A stretch of DNA of 23,069 nucleotides from Pseudodesulfovibrio sp. (GCA_022712815.1 JAFLJW010000240.1:1-23069); one strand, 5' to 3'; numbered from the stretch's first letter, positions 1 through 6,946 are shown. The notes: a model not told the origin generated them from the sequence alone. A program made the numbers and translations.

Positions 1-1419
1 GCGCACATCCTTGACCAGAGCGTACATGATGTCGGTTTTGTCGTCTTCGCTGCGGTAACTTTTGAGGCCGCAGAGGATTGCCGCCTCGGTCAGCGTTGTT
101 TCTGGCACTTCATGGCCGGGGTGATCCCGCTTGAGGATGACGTGCGAGCTGGGACCATCCGCCGCATGGAGCCAGTAGTCGAAAGGGCTGGCTGCTTTGC
201 TCAGGATGTCGTGATTGGCTTTCTTGTTCTTGCCTCGGATGATGGTAAATCCGTCGGAAGAGCGAAAGAGGGCGATGGCAAGCCCTTTGTATCGTTTCGG
301 CAAAGGTGGTGGGCCATCAATCGGTTGAGATGTTCGTTGTTTGACCTGTGCGATGCCGGGCAGACTGCCGGTTTCCAATTGCGCCAATTGTTTGAGCAAT
401 TCCTTTCGTCTACGTCTAATATGAGGGAACCCTCGTTGCGCCTTGGCAGAGAGCTTGAAGTATTTCTCCATGTTCTCGGTGGGCGAAAGGTGCGGATTGA
501 GAGGGACGGTCATGGGGCCGAGTTTCGGATGTGTGACCGCTATTTTCTCTAATCCCTTGGCCTCCTTGAAACGGTAAAGTTCTGCCTGAAGAGCCTCGGC
601 TTTGATCTTTTCTTTAGCCAGTTTGTTGAGTCGGGCTTCTTCCTCATCCAGACTTGCCATGTTGCGTTTCAGTTTTTTTCTGGCTCGTTTGAGGATGGTT
701 CGTTCCGGCTTTTCATCTTCCATTTCCATGAGCGGGAACAGGGTGCGCTCCCCAAATGCATTGGCAGCATCAAGAGCTGAACCGAATTTTTCATCATTCG
801 TATCGGAAGACCAGACAAGGGGCGGTGCCCATCCATTTTTTGTTCGAGGAAGGTAGAAAGTGTTTGCCGAACCACTTGCCACACCGAAATACAGCGCGTG
901 GGCCTCATCGCTCAAGCGGGTGGTGACAGCTTTTCTCAAAGGTGGTGATATGTGTGGGTACTCGCGCCATATTTCAGGGTTATCGAGTACGTCTTCAAAG
1001 GCGGGCCAGTCCGGCTGCTGGCCGAATCTGTCTTCCAGTTGATCAACGAGTTTCATGCCGGTTCTGCAATCTAGAATCAGGTAAGTTCCGCAATCCGGTT
1101 CATCACGGGGAGTGAGTTCCAGTGCCAGGCGCAGGCTTGGCCAGTCAATATGGGCAGCGAGGATTTTGCGGTTCCTGAGTCGTTTGCGGAACCACATTGC
1201 CATGGCCGGAGCGTTTTGCGGATTAACGGGTCTGGTGGGGGACAAAAATAAATGGCCCGCCGATTTGGCGGGTCTGAAGAGCAAGTTAAGTTGTCCGCCT
1301 CGGTTCTGGAGAGCCAAAGTCCAGACTCCGGGAGCAGGGCCGAATACCTTGTCGATACGGCGACCTGCCAACTGGGAGCCAAGCTCGGTAGCAAGGAAGC
1401 GAAAGAAGTTGGCTTCCAT
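1..1419 (-). CDS. NFACT family protein (RqcH/fibronectin-binding-like), 3' end cut by window
   Basis: The reverse strand is open for 473 codons from ATG at 1419 to the window edge, so the C-terminus is missing. Residues about 1-110 resemble the NFACT-N domain. Residues about 240-350 are charged and probably coiled-coil, with a VPLNPHLSPTENMEKYF block near 305-320 typical of the family. Residues about 380-473 are the NFACT-R (DUF814) domain, with GFTIIRGKNKKANHDIL and DYWLHAADGPSSHVIL. Family members (bacterial RqcH, eukaryotic Rqc2/NEMF) bind obstructed 60S/50S subunits with peptidyl-tRNA in ribosome quality control. The Asp-Arg pair needed for tailing in RqcH seems to be Leu-Arg here (residues 96-97), by eye alignment only. 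The start lies 36 bases after the dksA-like stop, so the two are probably co-transcribed. No strong ribosome binding site is seen. The family is certain; RqcH activity is not. Confidence 0.9.
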   Translation of the reverse strand, partial: MEANFFRFLATELGSQLAGRRIDKVFGPAPGVWTLALQNRGGQLNLLFRPAKSAGHLFLSPTRPVNPQNAPAMAMWFRKRLRNRKILAAHIDWPSLRLALELTPRDEPDCGTYLILDCRTGMKLVDQLEDRFGQQPDWPAFEDVLDNPEIWREYPHISPPLRKAVTTRLSDEAHALYFGVASGSANTFYLPRTKNGWAPPLVWSSDTNDEKFGSALDAANAFGERTLFPLMEMEDEKPERTILKRARKKLKRNMASLDEEEARLNKLAKEKIKAEALQAELYRFKEAKGLEKIAVTHPKLGPMTVPLNPHLSPTENMEKYFKLSAKAQRGFPHIRRRRKELLKQLAQLETGSLPGIAQVKQRTSQPIDGPPPLPKRYKGLAIALFRSSDGFTIIRGKNKKANHDILSKAASPFDYWLHAADGPSSHVILKRDHPGHEVPETTLTEAAILCGLKSYRSEDDKTDIMYALVKDVR

Positions 1420-1455
1420 GGCTGCTAGGTGGCGAAAGGACAGACGAGCTGACGG

Positions 1456-1818
1456 CTATTCGCCGCGAACAGCCTCGTCTTCTTCCTGTTTGCTTTTGCA
1501 ATTGATGCAGAGAGTGGTCATTGGTCTGGCTTTCAGGCGTGGAATGGATATTTCATCACTGCATTCCTGGCAGATGCCGAATTTGCCGTCTTCTATGCGG
1601 TCAACCGCTTTCTGGATTTTCTTGATCAATTTGCGTTCACGATCACGAAGCCGCAGGGTGAAAGCCCTGTCGGATTCGGCGGTGGCTCTGTCTGCCGGGT
1701 CGGCGTAGACTTCTCCGGATTCTGTCATGTCTTCGATTGTTTCCTCACTTTTCTTGAGGATGTCATCGAGCATGCCTTTTAACGTATCTTTGAAGTACTG
1801 AAGATCTTTGGCTTCCAA
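1456..1818 (-). CDS. dksA: DksA/TraR-family RNA polymerase-binding regulator
   Basis: This 120-residue protein matches DksA in length and layout. Residues 1-75 form the helical coiled-coil region with a DPADRA tip motif at 40-45, equivalent to the tip of E. coli DksA whose Asp residues act in the RNA polymerase secondary channel. A four-cysteine zinc finger follows (Cys83, Cys86, Cys104, Cys107) with the family sequence RLKARP between the pairs. DksA works with ppGpp to reset transcription of rRNA, tRNA and amino-acid genes in the stringent response. A strong ribosome binding site (GGGGAGG) lies just upstream of the ATG at 1818. The NFACT gene follows on the same strand, and a tRNA cluster is transcribed divergently. 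The DksA-type assignment is strong; the genome may carry further paralogues. Confidence 0.93.
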   Translation of the reverse strand: MEAKDLQYFKDTLKGMLDDILKKSEETIEDMTESGEVYADPADRATAESDRAFTLRLRDRERKLIKKIQKAVDRIEDGKFGICQECSDEISIPRLKARPMTTLCINCKSKQEEDEAVRGE

Positions 1819-1898
1819 AACGTACCTCCCCTGTGAGTTAATGATCGGTTTGAGGAGTAAAACTGGTAATCCCTTTTTCTACTCAATTAATGCGGGTT

Positions 1899-1926
1899 GG
1901 TATACTAAAAATGGACTGAAAGTAAA
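1899..1926 (-). promoter_or_regulatory. Candidate sigma-70 promoter for dksA-like gene
   Basis: Read on the minus strand, TTTACT and TATACC are separated by 16 bases, about 80 bases upstream of the dksA-like start. The -10 element is close to consensus; the -35 is weaker. This is pattern matching only. Confidence 0.35.
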
Positions 1927-1998
1927 GCCTTTCCATTAGTTGAAAAACACCAAATGGTTCTTGAGGTTCGTAAATACGGGAAAAATAATAAAATGACC

Positions 1999-2027
1999 TT
2001 GACAGCTAAAGGGGTCGCGGGTAGACA
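1999..2027 (+). promoter_or_regulatory. Sigma-70 promoter of the tRNA cluster
   Basis: A perfect TTGACA -35 box (1999-2004) and a TAGACA -10 box (2022-2027) are separated by 17 bases. They end 17 bases before the first tRNA gene, as expected for a stable-RNA promoter. The stretch between them is GC-rich. A GC-rich discriminator after the -10 is not obvious. Confidence 0.75.
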
Positions 2028-2044
2028 ATGATTCGCTTTTAAGA

Positions 2045-2119
<75 letters not shown>

Positions 2120-2124
2120 AAAGA

Positions 2125-2199
<75 letters not shown>

Positions 2200-2202
2200 T
2201 CT

Positions 2203-2277
<75 letters not shown>

Positions 2278-2286
2278 TGATCATAT

Positions 2287-2314
2287 GGCCGACCCTTCGG
2301 GGGTCGGCCTTTCT
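2287..2314 (+). terminator. Internal hairpin terminator after third tRNA
   Basis: A perfect 9-bp stem, GGCCGACCC/GGGTCGGCC, encloses a 5-base loop and is followed by TTTCT. The U-tract is short, so termination may be partial. That would let some transcription reach the fourth tRNA, for which I see no separate promoter. Confidence 0.6.
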
Positions 2315-2319
2315 CCCCT

Positions 2320-2394
2320 GCGGGAATAACTCAGTGGTAGAGTGTAACCTTGCCAAGGTTGAAGTCGCGAGTTCAAATCTCGTTTCCCGCTCCA
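2320..2394 (+). tRNA. tRNA-Gly (anticodon GCC), copy 3, U27 variant
   Basis: Same sequence as the other two tRNA-Gly genes except for one base. Position 2345 is T instead of C, so the first anticodon-stem pair becomes U27-G43 wobble instead of C-G. The fold, anticodon GCC and encoded CCA are intact, so it is probably functional. It lies between two hairpin terminators and seems to be a local duplication of copy 2. Confidence 0.95.
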
Positions 2395-2401
2395 AGATAT
2401 T

Positions 2402-2436
2402 AAAGCCAGTCTCCATGAGGCTGGCTTTTCTTTTTT
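2402..2436 (+). terminator. Rho-independent terminator of tRNA cluster
   Basis: AAAGCCAG pairs with CTGGCTTT, extended inward by a T-G wobble and CTC/GAG around a CAT loop. It is followed by TTTTC and six T residues. This is a strong stem with a clear U-tract, 7 bases after the last tRNA. Confidence 0.88.
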
Positions 2437-2507
2437 CAAGAACAAATTGCCGTCATCTATTCCTGCCAAAAGACTTGGGTCTCAATTGTTCAGAATATCT
2501 CTTCTTG

Positions 2508-2535
2508 TTGATATTGCGTGTCTTTTTATTAAATT
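2508..2535 (+). promoter_or_regulatory. Weak candidate promoter for the methyltransferase-like gene
   Basis: TTGATA (2508-2513) and TAAATT (2530-2535) are 16 bases apart in an AT-rich stretch, about 30 bases before the chosen start. AT-rich DNA gives such matches easily. It is the best candidate in the gap between the tRNA terminator and the gene. Confidence 0.28.
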
Positions 2536-2567
2536 ACATTATTTTTCCGGTTTTGGGCCGCTCCGGT

Positions 2568-3653
2568 ATGGTCCGTGCAATTGTGGTAGTCGACGGCAAA
2601 GATTTCCCAAACACGAACACCGTCCATATCATTATGAACAACACAGATTATGCATGCGGATATGAAAGCAAAGGCCTGACACAGATCAACCTGACCGTGT
2701 CGCCTCTGGCCTCGGTAGGAATTCAGGCCAGGAACTTTACTGCCGCTATCCTTGGTCCAAGGTCGAGCATCGCGCCTGATTTTTATACGGCGGACAGTCT
2801 CGCTCTGGATATCGAGCAATTATGCGATTTAGAGCAGCCTGTTACCGATTCACGCCTTCTCAATGTGGCAGTGAAGTACTTCTTTGCCTACGTCCATGAG
2901 GGGGCGCATGGTGACAGGGTGCCGTATGCCGAAATAGCAGGGCTTTACGAACAGTTTTCCAGACATCAGAGCTTGAACGAGCCGTTTGATGACATTGAGA
3001 TCATGAATCGTTTGAGGCAGTGGTCCTCGGTCCTTCGGGTGCTGGCAGATGCTCCGAGAGCGGCCCATGTCATGCGGGCTGTGATCGGGCAATGTGATGC
3101 CCCTCGCAGTTCGGGCGGACCCTATGTCGGTGTTGATATCGGTGCCGGAACCGGGGTTATGCTTCTGGCACAGCAGATACAGGCCCGGCGTAACGGGTAC
3201 ACGGATATTCAGACCCTGGGATTCCAGACAGACCCCGTCTCAGGGGAGCGGACGCACGATCTGGTGCATTCCCTTGGCGCAGGCAGTGTCATGCTGGCCG
3301 ACCCCACGCGGGAGGGTGCTTACGGCGTTCTGCATGGTCGTGGCATCAGCTACGCCGCCAATGAGGTGGTCGCAGGGATTCAGCAGTCTTTGTGCGAAGA
3401 GAATTTTTTTCGAAAATACAAAGCGTTTTTTGCGGCAGTCGGAGATCGGATACAGCAGACGGCTTTTTTCCCGGAAGGGCTGATAGCCCACAGCGGAATA
3501 GTTGGGGCATCCGTAATTCTCGCAAAGGAAAACGGCTTTCAGGCTCCTCCGGAATATATGGATGTGGAATTTATCCCTCAGGGGCTGATCATCGAGGGCA
3601 AAGTGCTTCCCATGCATAAGTTGGGCAGGGATTTTCATCAGTACCTGACGTGA
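2568..3653 (+). CDS. SAM-dependent methyltransferase-like protein, function unknown
   Basis: A 361-residue protein that I do not recognise as a named enzyme. Residues 189-196 read VDIGAGTG, which fits motif I (SAM-binding glycine loop) of class I methyltransferases, with hydrophobic strand residues before it. ADPT at 244-247 could be the later acidic/strand-4 region. Residues 1-180 precede the Rossmann-like part and hold no motif I can name. No signal peptide or membrane segment is seen. The frame is open upstream through the tRNA genes, which is accidental, so I start at ATG 2568. The ribosome binding site there is weak, and ATG 2634 is an alternative but would remove a plausible first strand (RAIVVVDG). 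It stands alone, between the tRNA terminator and its own terminator at 3677. The coding call is firm; the methyltransferase call is a motif-based inference. Confidence 0.75.
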   Translation: MVRAIVVVDGKDFPNTNTVHIIMNNTDYACGYESKGLTQINLTVSPLASVGIQARNFTAAILGPRSSIAPDFYTADSLALDIEQLCDLEQPVTDSRLLNVAVKYFFAYVHEGAHGDRVPYAEIAGLYEQFSRHQSLNEPFDDIEIMNRLRQWSSVLRVLADAPRAAHVMRAVIGQCDAPRSSGGPYVGVDIGAGTGVMLLAQQIQARRNGYTDIQTLGFQTDPVSGERTHDLVHSLGAGSVMLADPTREGAYGVLHGRGISYAANEVVAGIQQSLCEENFFRKYKAFFAAVGDRIQQTAFFPEGLIAHSGIVGASVILAKENGFQAPPEYMDVEFIPQGLIIEGKVLPMHKLGRDFHQYLT

Positions 3654-3676
3654 TGGGAATATGTCTAAATTGAATG

Positions 3677-3702
3677 AAGCCCGGTCGTTTGGTCGGGCTT
3701 TT
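3677..3702 (+). terminator. Terminator after methyltransferase-like gene
   Basis: AAGCCCG pairs with CGGGCTT over 7 bp with a loop of about 10 bases, followed by a short TT tail. It lies 24 bases after the stop codon. The short U-tract lowers confidence. Confidence 0.6.
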
Positions 3703-3770
3703 CCATGTTCGGATAGCGATGGCGGCGGCCTTGATCTGCATTTTGCTCATTTTGCTGAAAAAACAAAAAC

Positions 3771-3799
3771 TTGCGGTTTGTCCGCGCTGCGGGTAGAGA
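3771..3799 (+). promoter_or_regulatory. Candidate promoter for psd-pssA-leu cluster
   Basis: TTGCGG and TAGAGA are separated by 17 bases, 31 bases before the psd start. The -35 is weak. The -10 resembles the TAGACA of the tRNA promoter in this window. No better match was found in the 128 bases upstream of psd. Confidence 0.3.
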
Positions 3800-3830
3800 G
3801 CAAAAATAACGAAAAGGAGCCGGAAATATC

Positions 3831-4478
3831 ATGTTGAAACCATCCGTCGGCGTTGCCCTTGAAGGGCTGCCATATATCTTTATTTCTGCATTCATTACAT
3901 TGATTTTCGCCATTATCGGTTGCTGGCCCGTTGCCGTTCTCGGCCTCGGCATCACCTGCTTTATCGGACATTTCTTCCGTGACCCTGAGCGTGTCGGCCC
4001 TGAAGATGCCGAGGCAGTCGCTTCTCCCGCTGACGGCAAGATCATCAAGGTTACCCGCGAGGCTGATCCGATTTCAGGCGAAATGCGTCAGGTAATCTGC
4101 ATCTTTATGAATGTCTTCAACGTGCATGTGAACCGGATGCCCGTTTCCGGTAAAGTGGAGCGTATCCGCTATATCCCGGGAAAATATTTCAACGCCTCCT
4201 TTGACAAGGCCAGCAAGGATAACGAGCGCAATGTCATTGTCGTGACCGGCAAAGGCAACCAGCGTTTTACCATGGTTCAGATTGCCGGACTCATCGCCCG
4301 GCGCATTGTCTGCTGGGCTGAGCCTGCCGATAAATTCAAGCGTGGTGAGCGGTTTGGTATGATCAAGTTCGGTTCCAGAGTTGACCTTTATATCCCGGAT
4401 GGCTATGTACCAGTTGTTGGCGTTGGTAAAAAAGTCATCGCTGGCGAGACTGTTCTGGCTGAAAAGCGCAAGGATTGA
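3831..4478 (+). CDS. psd: Phosphatidylserine decarboxylase proenzyme (PSD-A type)
   Basis: Psd converts phosphatidylserine to phosphatidylethanolamine at the inner membrane, using a pyruvoyl group made by self-cleavage. The 215-residue length fits the short PSD-A form. Residues about 14-45 form one or two membrane segments. VASPADGK at 63-70 and NVHVNRMP at 97-104 are family signatures. FGSRVD at 180-185 contains the Gly181-Ser182 cleavage site, where Ser182 becomes the pyruvoyl group. AAAAGGAG upstream of ATG 3831 is a good ribosome binding site. It is followed 46 bases later by pssA, which makes its substrate, so the pair covers both steps from CDP-diacylglycerol to phosphatidylethanolamine. 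Assignment is secure. Confidence 0.95.
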   Translation: MLKPSVGVALEGLPYIFISAFITLIFAIIGCWPVAVLGLGITCFIGHFFRDPERVGPEDAEAVASPADGKIIKVTREADPISGEMRQVICIFMNVFNVHVNRMPVSGKVERIRYIPGKYFNASFDKASKDNERNVIVVTGKGNQRFTMVQIAGLIARRIVCWAEPADKFKRGERFGMIKFGSRVDLYIPDGYVPVVGVGKKVIAGETVLAEKRKD

Positions 4479-4491
4479 TTTTAGGTTGTAT

Positions 4492-4507
4492 TGATAACAG
4501 TTTATCA
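4492..4507. repeat. Short inverted repeat between psd and pssA
   Basis: TGATAA and TTATCA flank a 4-base centre (CAGT), just before the pssA ribosome binding site. It could be a small hairpin or an operator half-site pair. It resembles, but does not match, an FNR/CRP-type TTGAT-N4-ATCAA box. No function can be assigned. Confidence 0.35.
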
Positions 4508-4524
4508 TAACTGAGGAAATTAAA

Positions 4525-5277
4525 TTGCCGCGTCACAAAAGCGTCTACATTCTGCCAAATCTGCTGACCATAGCCAGCATGTTCATTGGCTTTCTGGGAT
4601 TGACCTGGGCCATTCAGGGAGACTTTGTTTCCTGCGCCCTGTGCATTCTGGCGAGTTGTGTGTTCGATGGTTTGGACGGCAAGGTTGCACGCATGACCGG
4701 CACCACCAGTGAGTTCGGCGTTCAGTTGGATTCTCTGGCCGATTTGGTGACATTTGGCGTTGTCCCCGCCACCATGTCCTACTTGTGGATGCTCGAAGGA
4801 TACGGACGTCTGGGCCTGATGGCAGCCTTCCTTTTCATGGCCTGCGGCGCACTCCGTCTGGCTCGTTTCAATGTTCAGGCAGCCACCAGTGCAAAGAATC
4901 ATTTCATTGGCTTGCCCATTCCGGCGGCAGCTTGTACCGTGGCAACATTGGTCCTTTTTTCCGAATACATTCCTGAAGCTTACGCACAGTCCATATTGCC
5001 CATCAGCACACTGGTTCTCGTTTACGTGCTTTCCTTTTTCATGGTCAGCACCATTCGCTTTTATTCCTTCAAGGAGTTCAGCGCGTTCAAGGCTCATCCC
5101 TTCAGTTGGATGGTCACGGCGATTCTGGTTTTTTCATTGGTAGCTTCCCGTCCCAAGTTCTTGGGCTTCATTATTTTTCTTGGCTACCTTATTTCCGGCC
5201 CTCTCTACACCATTTTCCTACTATCCCGCAGAAGCAAACGACTACTACGGGATAGCTCAAAGGAAGAGCTAGGCTAG
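4525..5277 (+). CDS. pssA: CDP-diacylglycerol-serine O-phosphatidyltransferase
   Basis: PssA joins CDP-diacylglycerol and serine to make phosphatidylserine, the substrate of the psd product encoded just upstream. The 250-residue protein carries the full CDP-alcohol phosphatidyltransferase motif: Asp48, Asp51-Gly52, Ala55-Arg56, Gly65, Asp69 and Asp73 at the exact family spacing. It has about seven or eight hydrophobic membrane segments from residue 8 to about 237. The start is TTG at 4525, supported by GAGG 8 bases upstream and by the psd-pssA gap; no upstream ATG fits. The odd part is the C-terminus. The last 20 codons include CTA leucine codons at 5218, 5221, 5242, 5245 and 5269, while I find no CTA in the first 230 codons. 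This tail also encodes overlapping hairpins and may serve as a leader for leuACDB. Confidence 0.95.
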   Translation: MPRHKSVYILPNLLTIASMFIGFLGLTWAIQGDFVSCALCILASCVFDGLDGKVARMTGTTSEFGVQLDSLADLVTFGVVPATMSYLWMLEGYGRLGLMAAFLFMACGALRLARFNVQAATSAKNHFIGLPIPAAACTVATLVLFSEYIPEAYAQSILPISTLVLVYVLSFFMVSTIRFYSFKEFSAFKAHPFSWMVTAILVFSLVASRPKFLGFIIFLGYLISGPLYTIFLLSRRSKRLLRDSSKEELG

Positions 5278-5281
5278 CTCT
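5218..5281 (+). promoter_or_regulatory. Putative leucine-responsive leader embedded in the pssA 3' end
   Basis: Five CTA leucine codons lie in the pssA frame at 5218, 5221, 5242, 5245 and 5269. Four segments can pair alternately. Segment 1 (5221-5228) pairs with the start of segment 2 (5248-5255) over 8 bp. The end of segment 2 (5253-5258, TAGCTC) pairs with segment 3 (5266-5271, GAGCTA) over 6 bp with a 7-base loop. Segment 3, extended to 5265-5271, pairs with segment 4 (5275-5281) over 7 bp with a GGC loop. Pairings 1:2 and 3:4 can coexist, while 2:3 excludes both, as in known amino-acid attenuators. No U-tract follows, so intrinsic termination is not supported. The RNA after the pssA stop is C-rich and G-poor (21 C, 6 G in 5278-5330), which would suit Rho. 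Codons and pairings are seen; the regulatory role is inferred. Confidence 0.5.
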
Positions 5282-5296
5282 CACTCATCCCATATT

Positions 5297-5309
5297 AGTA
5301 CGTCGTACT
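5297..5309. repeat. Perfect palindrome AGTACG-T-CGTACT in leuA leader
   Basis: Two 6-base arms around one central base form a 13-base palindrome, 20 bases after the pssA stop. Without a loop it cannot form a good RNA hairpin, so a DNA-binding protein site is more likely than an RNA element. No regulator can be named. Confidence 0.4.
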
Positions 5310-5318
5310 GACCATTCT

Positions 5319-5393
5319 ACCGCCCGCACATGATGCGTTCTGGCGGTTGTAACTATATACGCAAACATTTTATTACTACCCTCGTTATGAGGG
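5319..5393 (+). promoter_or_regulatory. leuA 5' leader with two hairpins and a possible internal promoter
   Basis: Hairpin one pairs ACCGCC (5319-5324) with GGCGGT (5342-5347), with an inner CGCA/TGCG helix and a TTCT bulge. Hairpin two pairs CCCTC (5379-5383) with GAGGG (5389-5393), ending 7 bases before the GGAGG ribosome binding site at 5401. Neither has a U-tract. TTGTAA (5347-5352) and TTATTA (5370-5375), 17 bases apart, could be a promoter giving a very short leuA leader. If used, that promoter would bypass any control encoded in the pssA tail. Confidence 0.35.
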
Positions 5394-5410
5394 AAATACC
5401 GGAGGATACC

Positions 5411-6946
5411 ATGGCTGACAGAGTATATGTATTTGATACCACCTTGCGTGACGGTGAACAGTCTCCTGGCGCGACCATGAATCTGGATGAAAAAATTCGC
5501 ATGGCCCATCAGCTCGAAACCCTGGGTGTTGATATCATCGAAGCAGGGTTTCCCATTGCCAGTCAGGGCGATTTTGAAGCAGTTCAGGCCATTGCCAGAG
5601 CCGTTGACAATGTTCAGGTTGCCGGTTTGTGTCGATCGGTCAAAGGCGACATAGATCGTTGTTGGGAGGCGATCAAGGATGCCAAGAATCCACGCATCCA
5701 TATCTTCCTCGCCACCAGCGAAATTCACATGAAATACAAGTTGGACAAGACGGCTGACGAAGTTCTCGTGATGGCCGAAAAAGCCGTGAAACATGCGGCT
5801 CAGTATACCGGAAACGTGGAGTTTTCAGCCGAGGATGCCTCACGTTCCGACTGGGATTTTTTGGTCAAGATCACCGAGACCGTTATTGATGCCGGGGCCA
5901 CGGTCGTCAACATCCCGGATACCGTTGGTTACACCCAGCCGTTTGAATATTACGACATAATCAAATACCTGATGGACAACGTGAAGAACGTGGACAAGGC
6001 GATCATCAGCGTCCATTGCCATAATGATCTCGGTTCTGCCGTTGCCAACAGTCTGGCCGCTATCAAGGCCGGTGCCCGGCAGGTGGAGTGCACGGTGCTC
6101 GGTATCGGTGAACGCGCCGGTAATGCCGCGCTTGAAGATCTTGTCATGGCGATCAACACCCGCAAGGAATTGTATGACGTTGAGACCGGTGTCGTCACCG
6201 AGCAGCTTTTCCCGTCCTGCCGTCGCCTCTCGCAGATTATCGGCATGCCCATTCCGCCGAACAAGGCCATTGTAGGCGCAAATGCATTTGCCCATGAATC
6301 CGGGGTGCATCAGGATGGCGTGATCAAAAATCGTCTGACATATGAGATCATGACCCCGGCTTCCATCGGGCGCAAAAGTAATGACATCGTCATTGGCAAG
6401 CATTCCGGCAGTCATGCGGTCAAGAACAAGGCCAAGGAACTGGGCTACGTGTTGGATGATGAGCAGGTGCAGATTCTTTTCAGAGCGGTCAAGGATTTGG
6501 CCGACAAGAAGGAGCAGGTCTTTGACGAGGATGTCGAAGCGTTGATTCTGGAGAAGGTCTATCGCCGTCTCGACAGGTTTCGTCTGGTGGACATGAGCGT
6601 TTTTTCCGGTACCGGAAATGTGCCGCCCCATGCTGCCATGGTCATGGAATTCGGCAAGGAAGGCGATGAAATCGAAACCAGGCAAATCAGCGAGTTTGGT
6701 GAAGGTTCGGTTGACGCGGTGTTCAAGTCCATTTATTCCTTGATTGGGGTTTCCCCGAAACTTGAAGTTTATTCGGTCAATGCCGTCACCGAAGGCTCTG
6801 ATGCCCTGGCCGGTGTTGCCGTGCGCATAGAACATGACGGTGTAAAAGCCGTGGGACGCGCCAATGATGGCGATGTCATCAAGGCCAGTGCTCTGGCCAT
6901 GGTCAATGCCTTGAACAGAATTGAAAAAGCCAAAGAGGAGAGATAG
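5411..6946 (+). CDS. leuA: 2-isopropylmalate synthase
   Basis: LeuA condenses acetyl-CoA with 2-oxoisovalerate, the first committed step of leucine synthesis. The 511-residue protein has the HMGL-like TIM barrel, with DTTLRDGEQ at 9-17 and the metal-binding HCHNDLG at 202-208. GIGERAGNA follows at 231-239. Residues about 370-511 form the LeuA dimerisation/allosteric domain that binds leucine, so feedback inhibition is expected. The reading frame is open a further 27 codons upstream (ATG at 5330). I choose ATG 5411 because GGAGG lies 5 bases before it and the protein then begins at the conserved MADRVYVFDTTLRDGEQ. leuC starts 3 bases after the stop. A homocitrate or citramalate synthase is less likely given leuC, leuD and leuB downstream. 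Confidence 0.96.
   Translation: MADRVYVFDTTLRDGEQSPGATMNLDEKIRMAHQLETLGVDIIEAGFPIASQGDFEAVQAIARAVDNVQVAGLCRSVKGDIDRCWEAIKDAKNPRIHIFLATSEIHMKYKLDKTADEVLVMAEKAVKHAAQYTGNVEFSAEDASRSDWDFLVKITETVIDAGATVVNIPDTVGYTQPFEYYDIIKYLMDNVKNVDKAIISVHCHNDLGSAVANSLAAIKAGARQVECTVLGIGERAGNAALEDLVMAINTRKELYDVETGVVTEQLFPSCRRLSQIIGMPIPPNKAIVGANAFAHESGVHQDGVIKNRLTYEIMTPASIGRKSNDIVIGKHSGSHAVKNKAKELGYVLDDEQVQILFRAVKDLADKKEQVFDEDVEALILEKVYRRLDRFRLVDMSVFSGTGNVPPHAAMVMEFGKEGDEIETRQISEFGEGSVDAVFKSIYSLIGVSPKLEVYSVNAVTEGSDALAGVAVRIEHDGVKAVGRANDGDVIKASALAMVNALNRIEKAKEER

Noticed and set aside
5224..5256. Run of threonine codons in an alternative frame of the pssA tail as a threonine leader
   Set aside because: This frame has no start codon or ribosome binding site nearby, and the downstream genes make leucine, not threonine. 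The pssA frame with CTA codons is the one translated.
5330..5410. 27-residue N-terminal extension of LeuA from ATG 5330
   Set aside because: No ribosome binding site lies before 5330, while GGAGG precedes ATG 5411. The extension contains leader hairpins and no conserved residues.
5840..6835. 331-codon antisense ORF within leuA
   Set aside because: It mirrors leuA codons, has no ribosome binding site or recognisable domain, and leuA is unmistakable.
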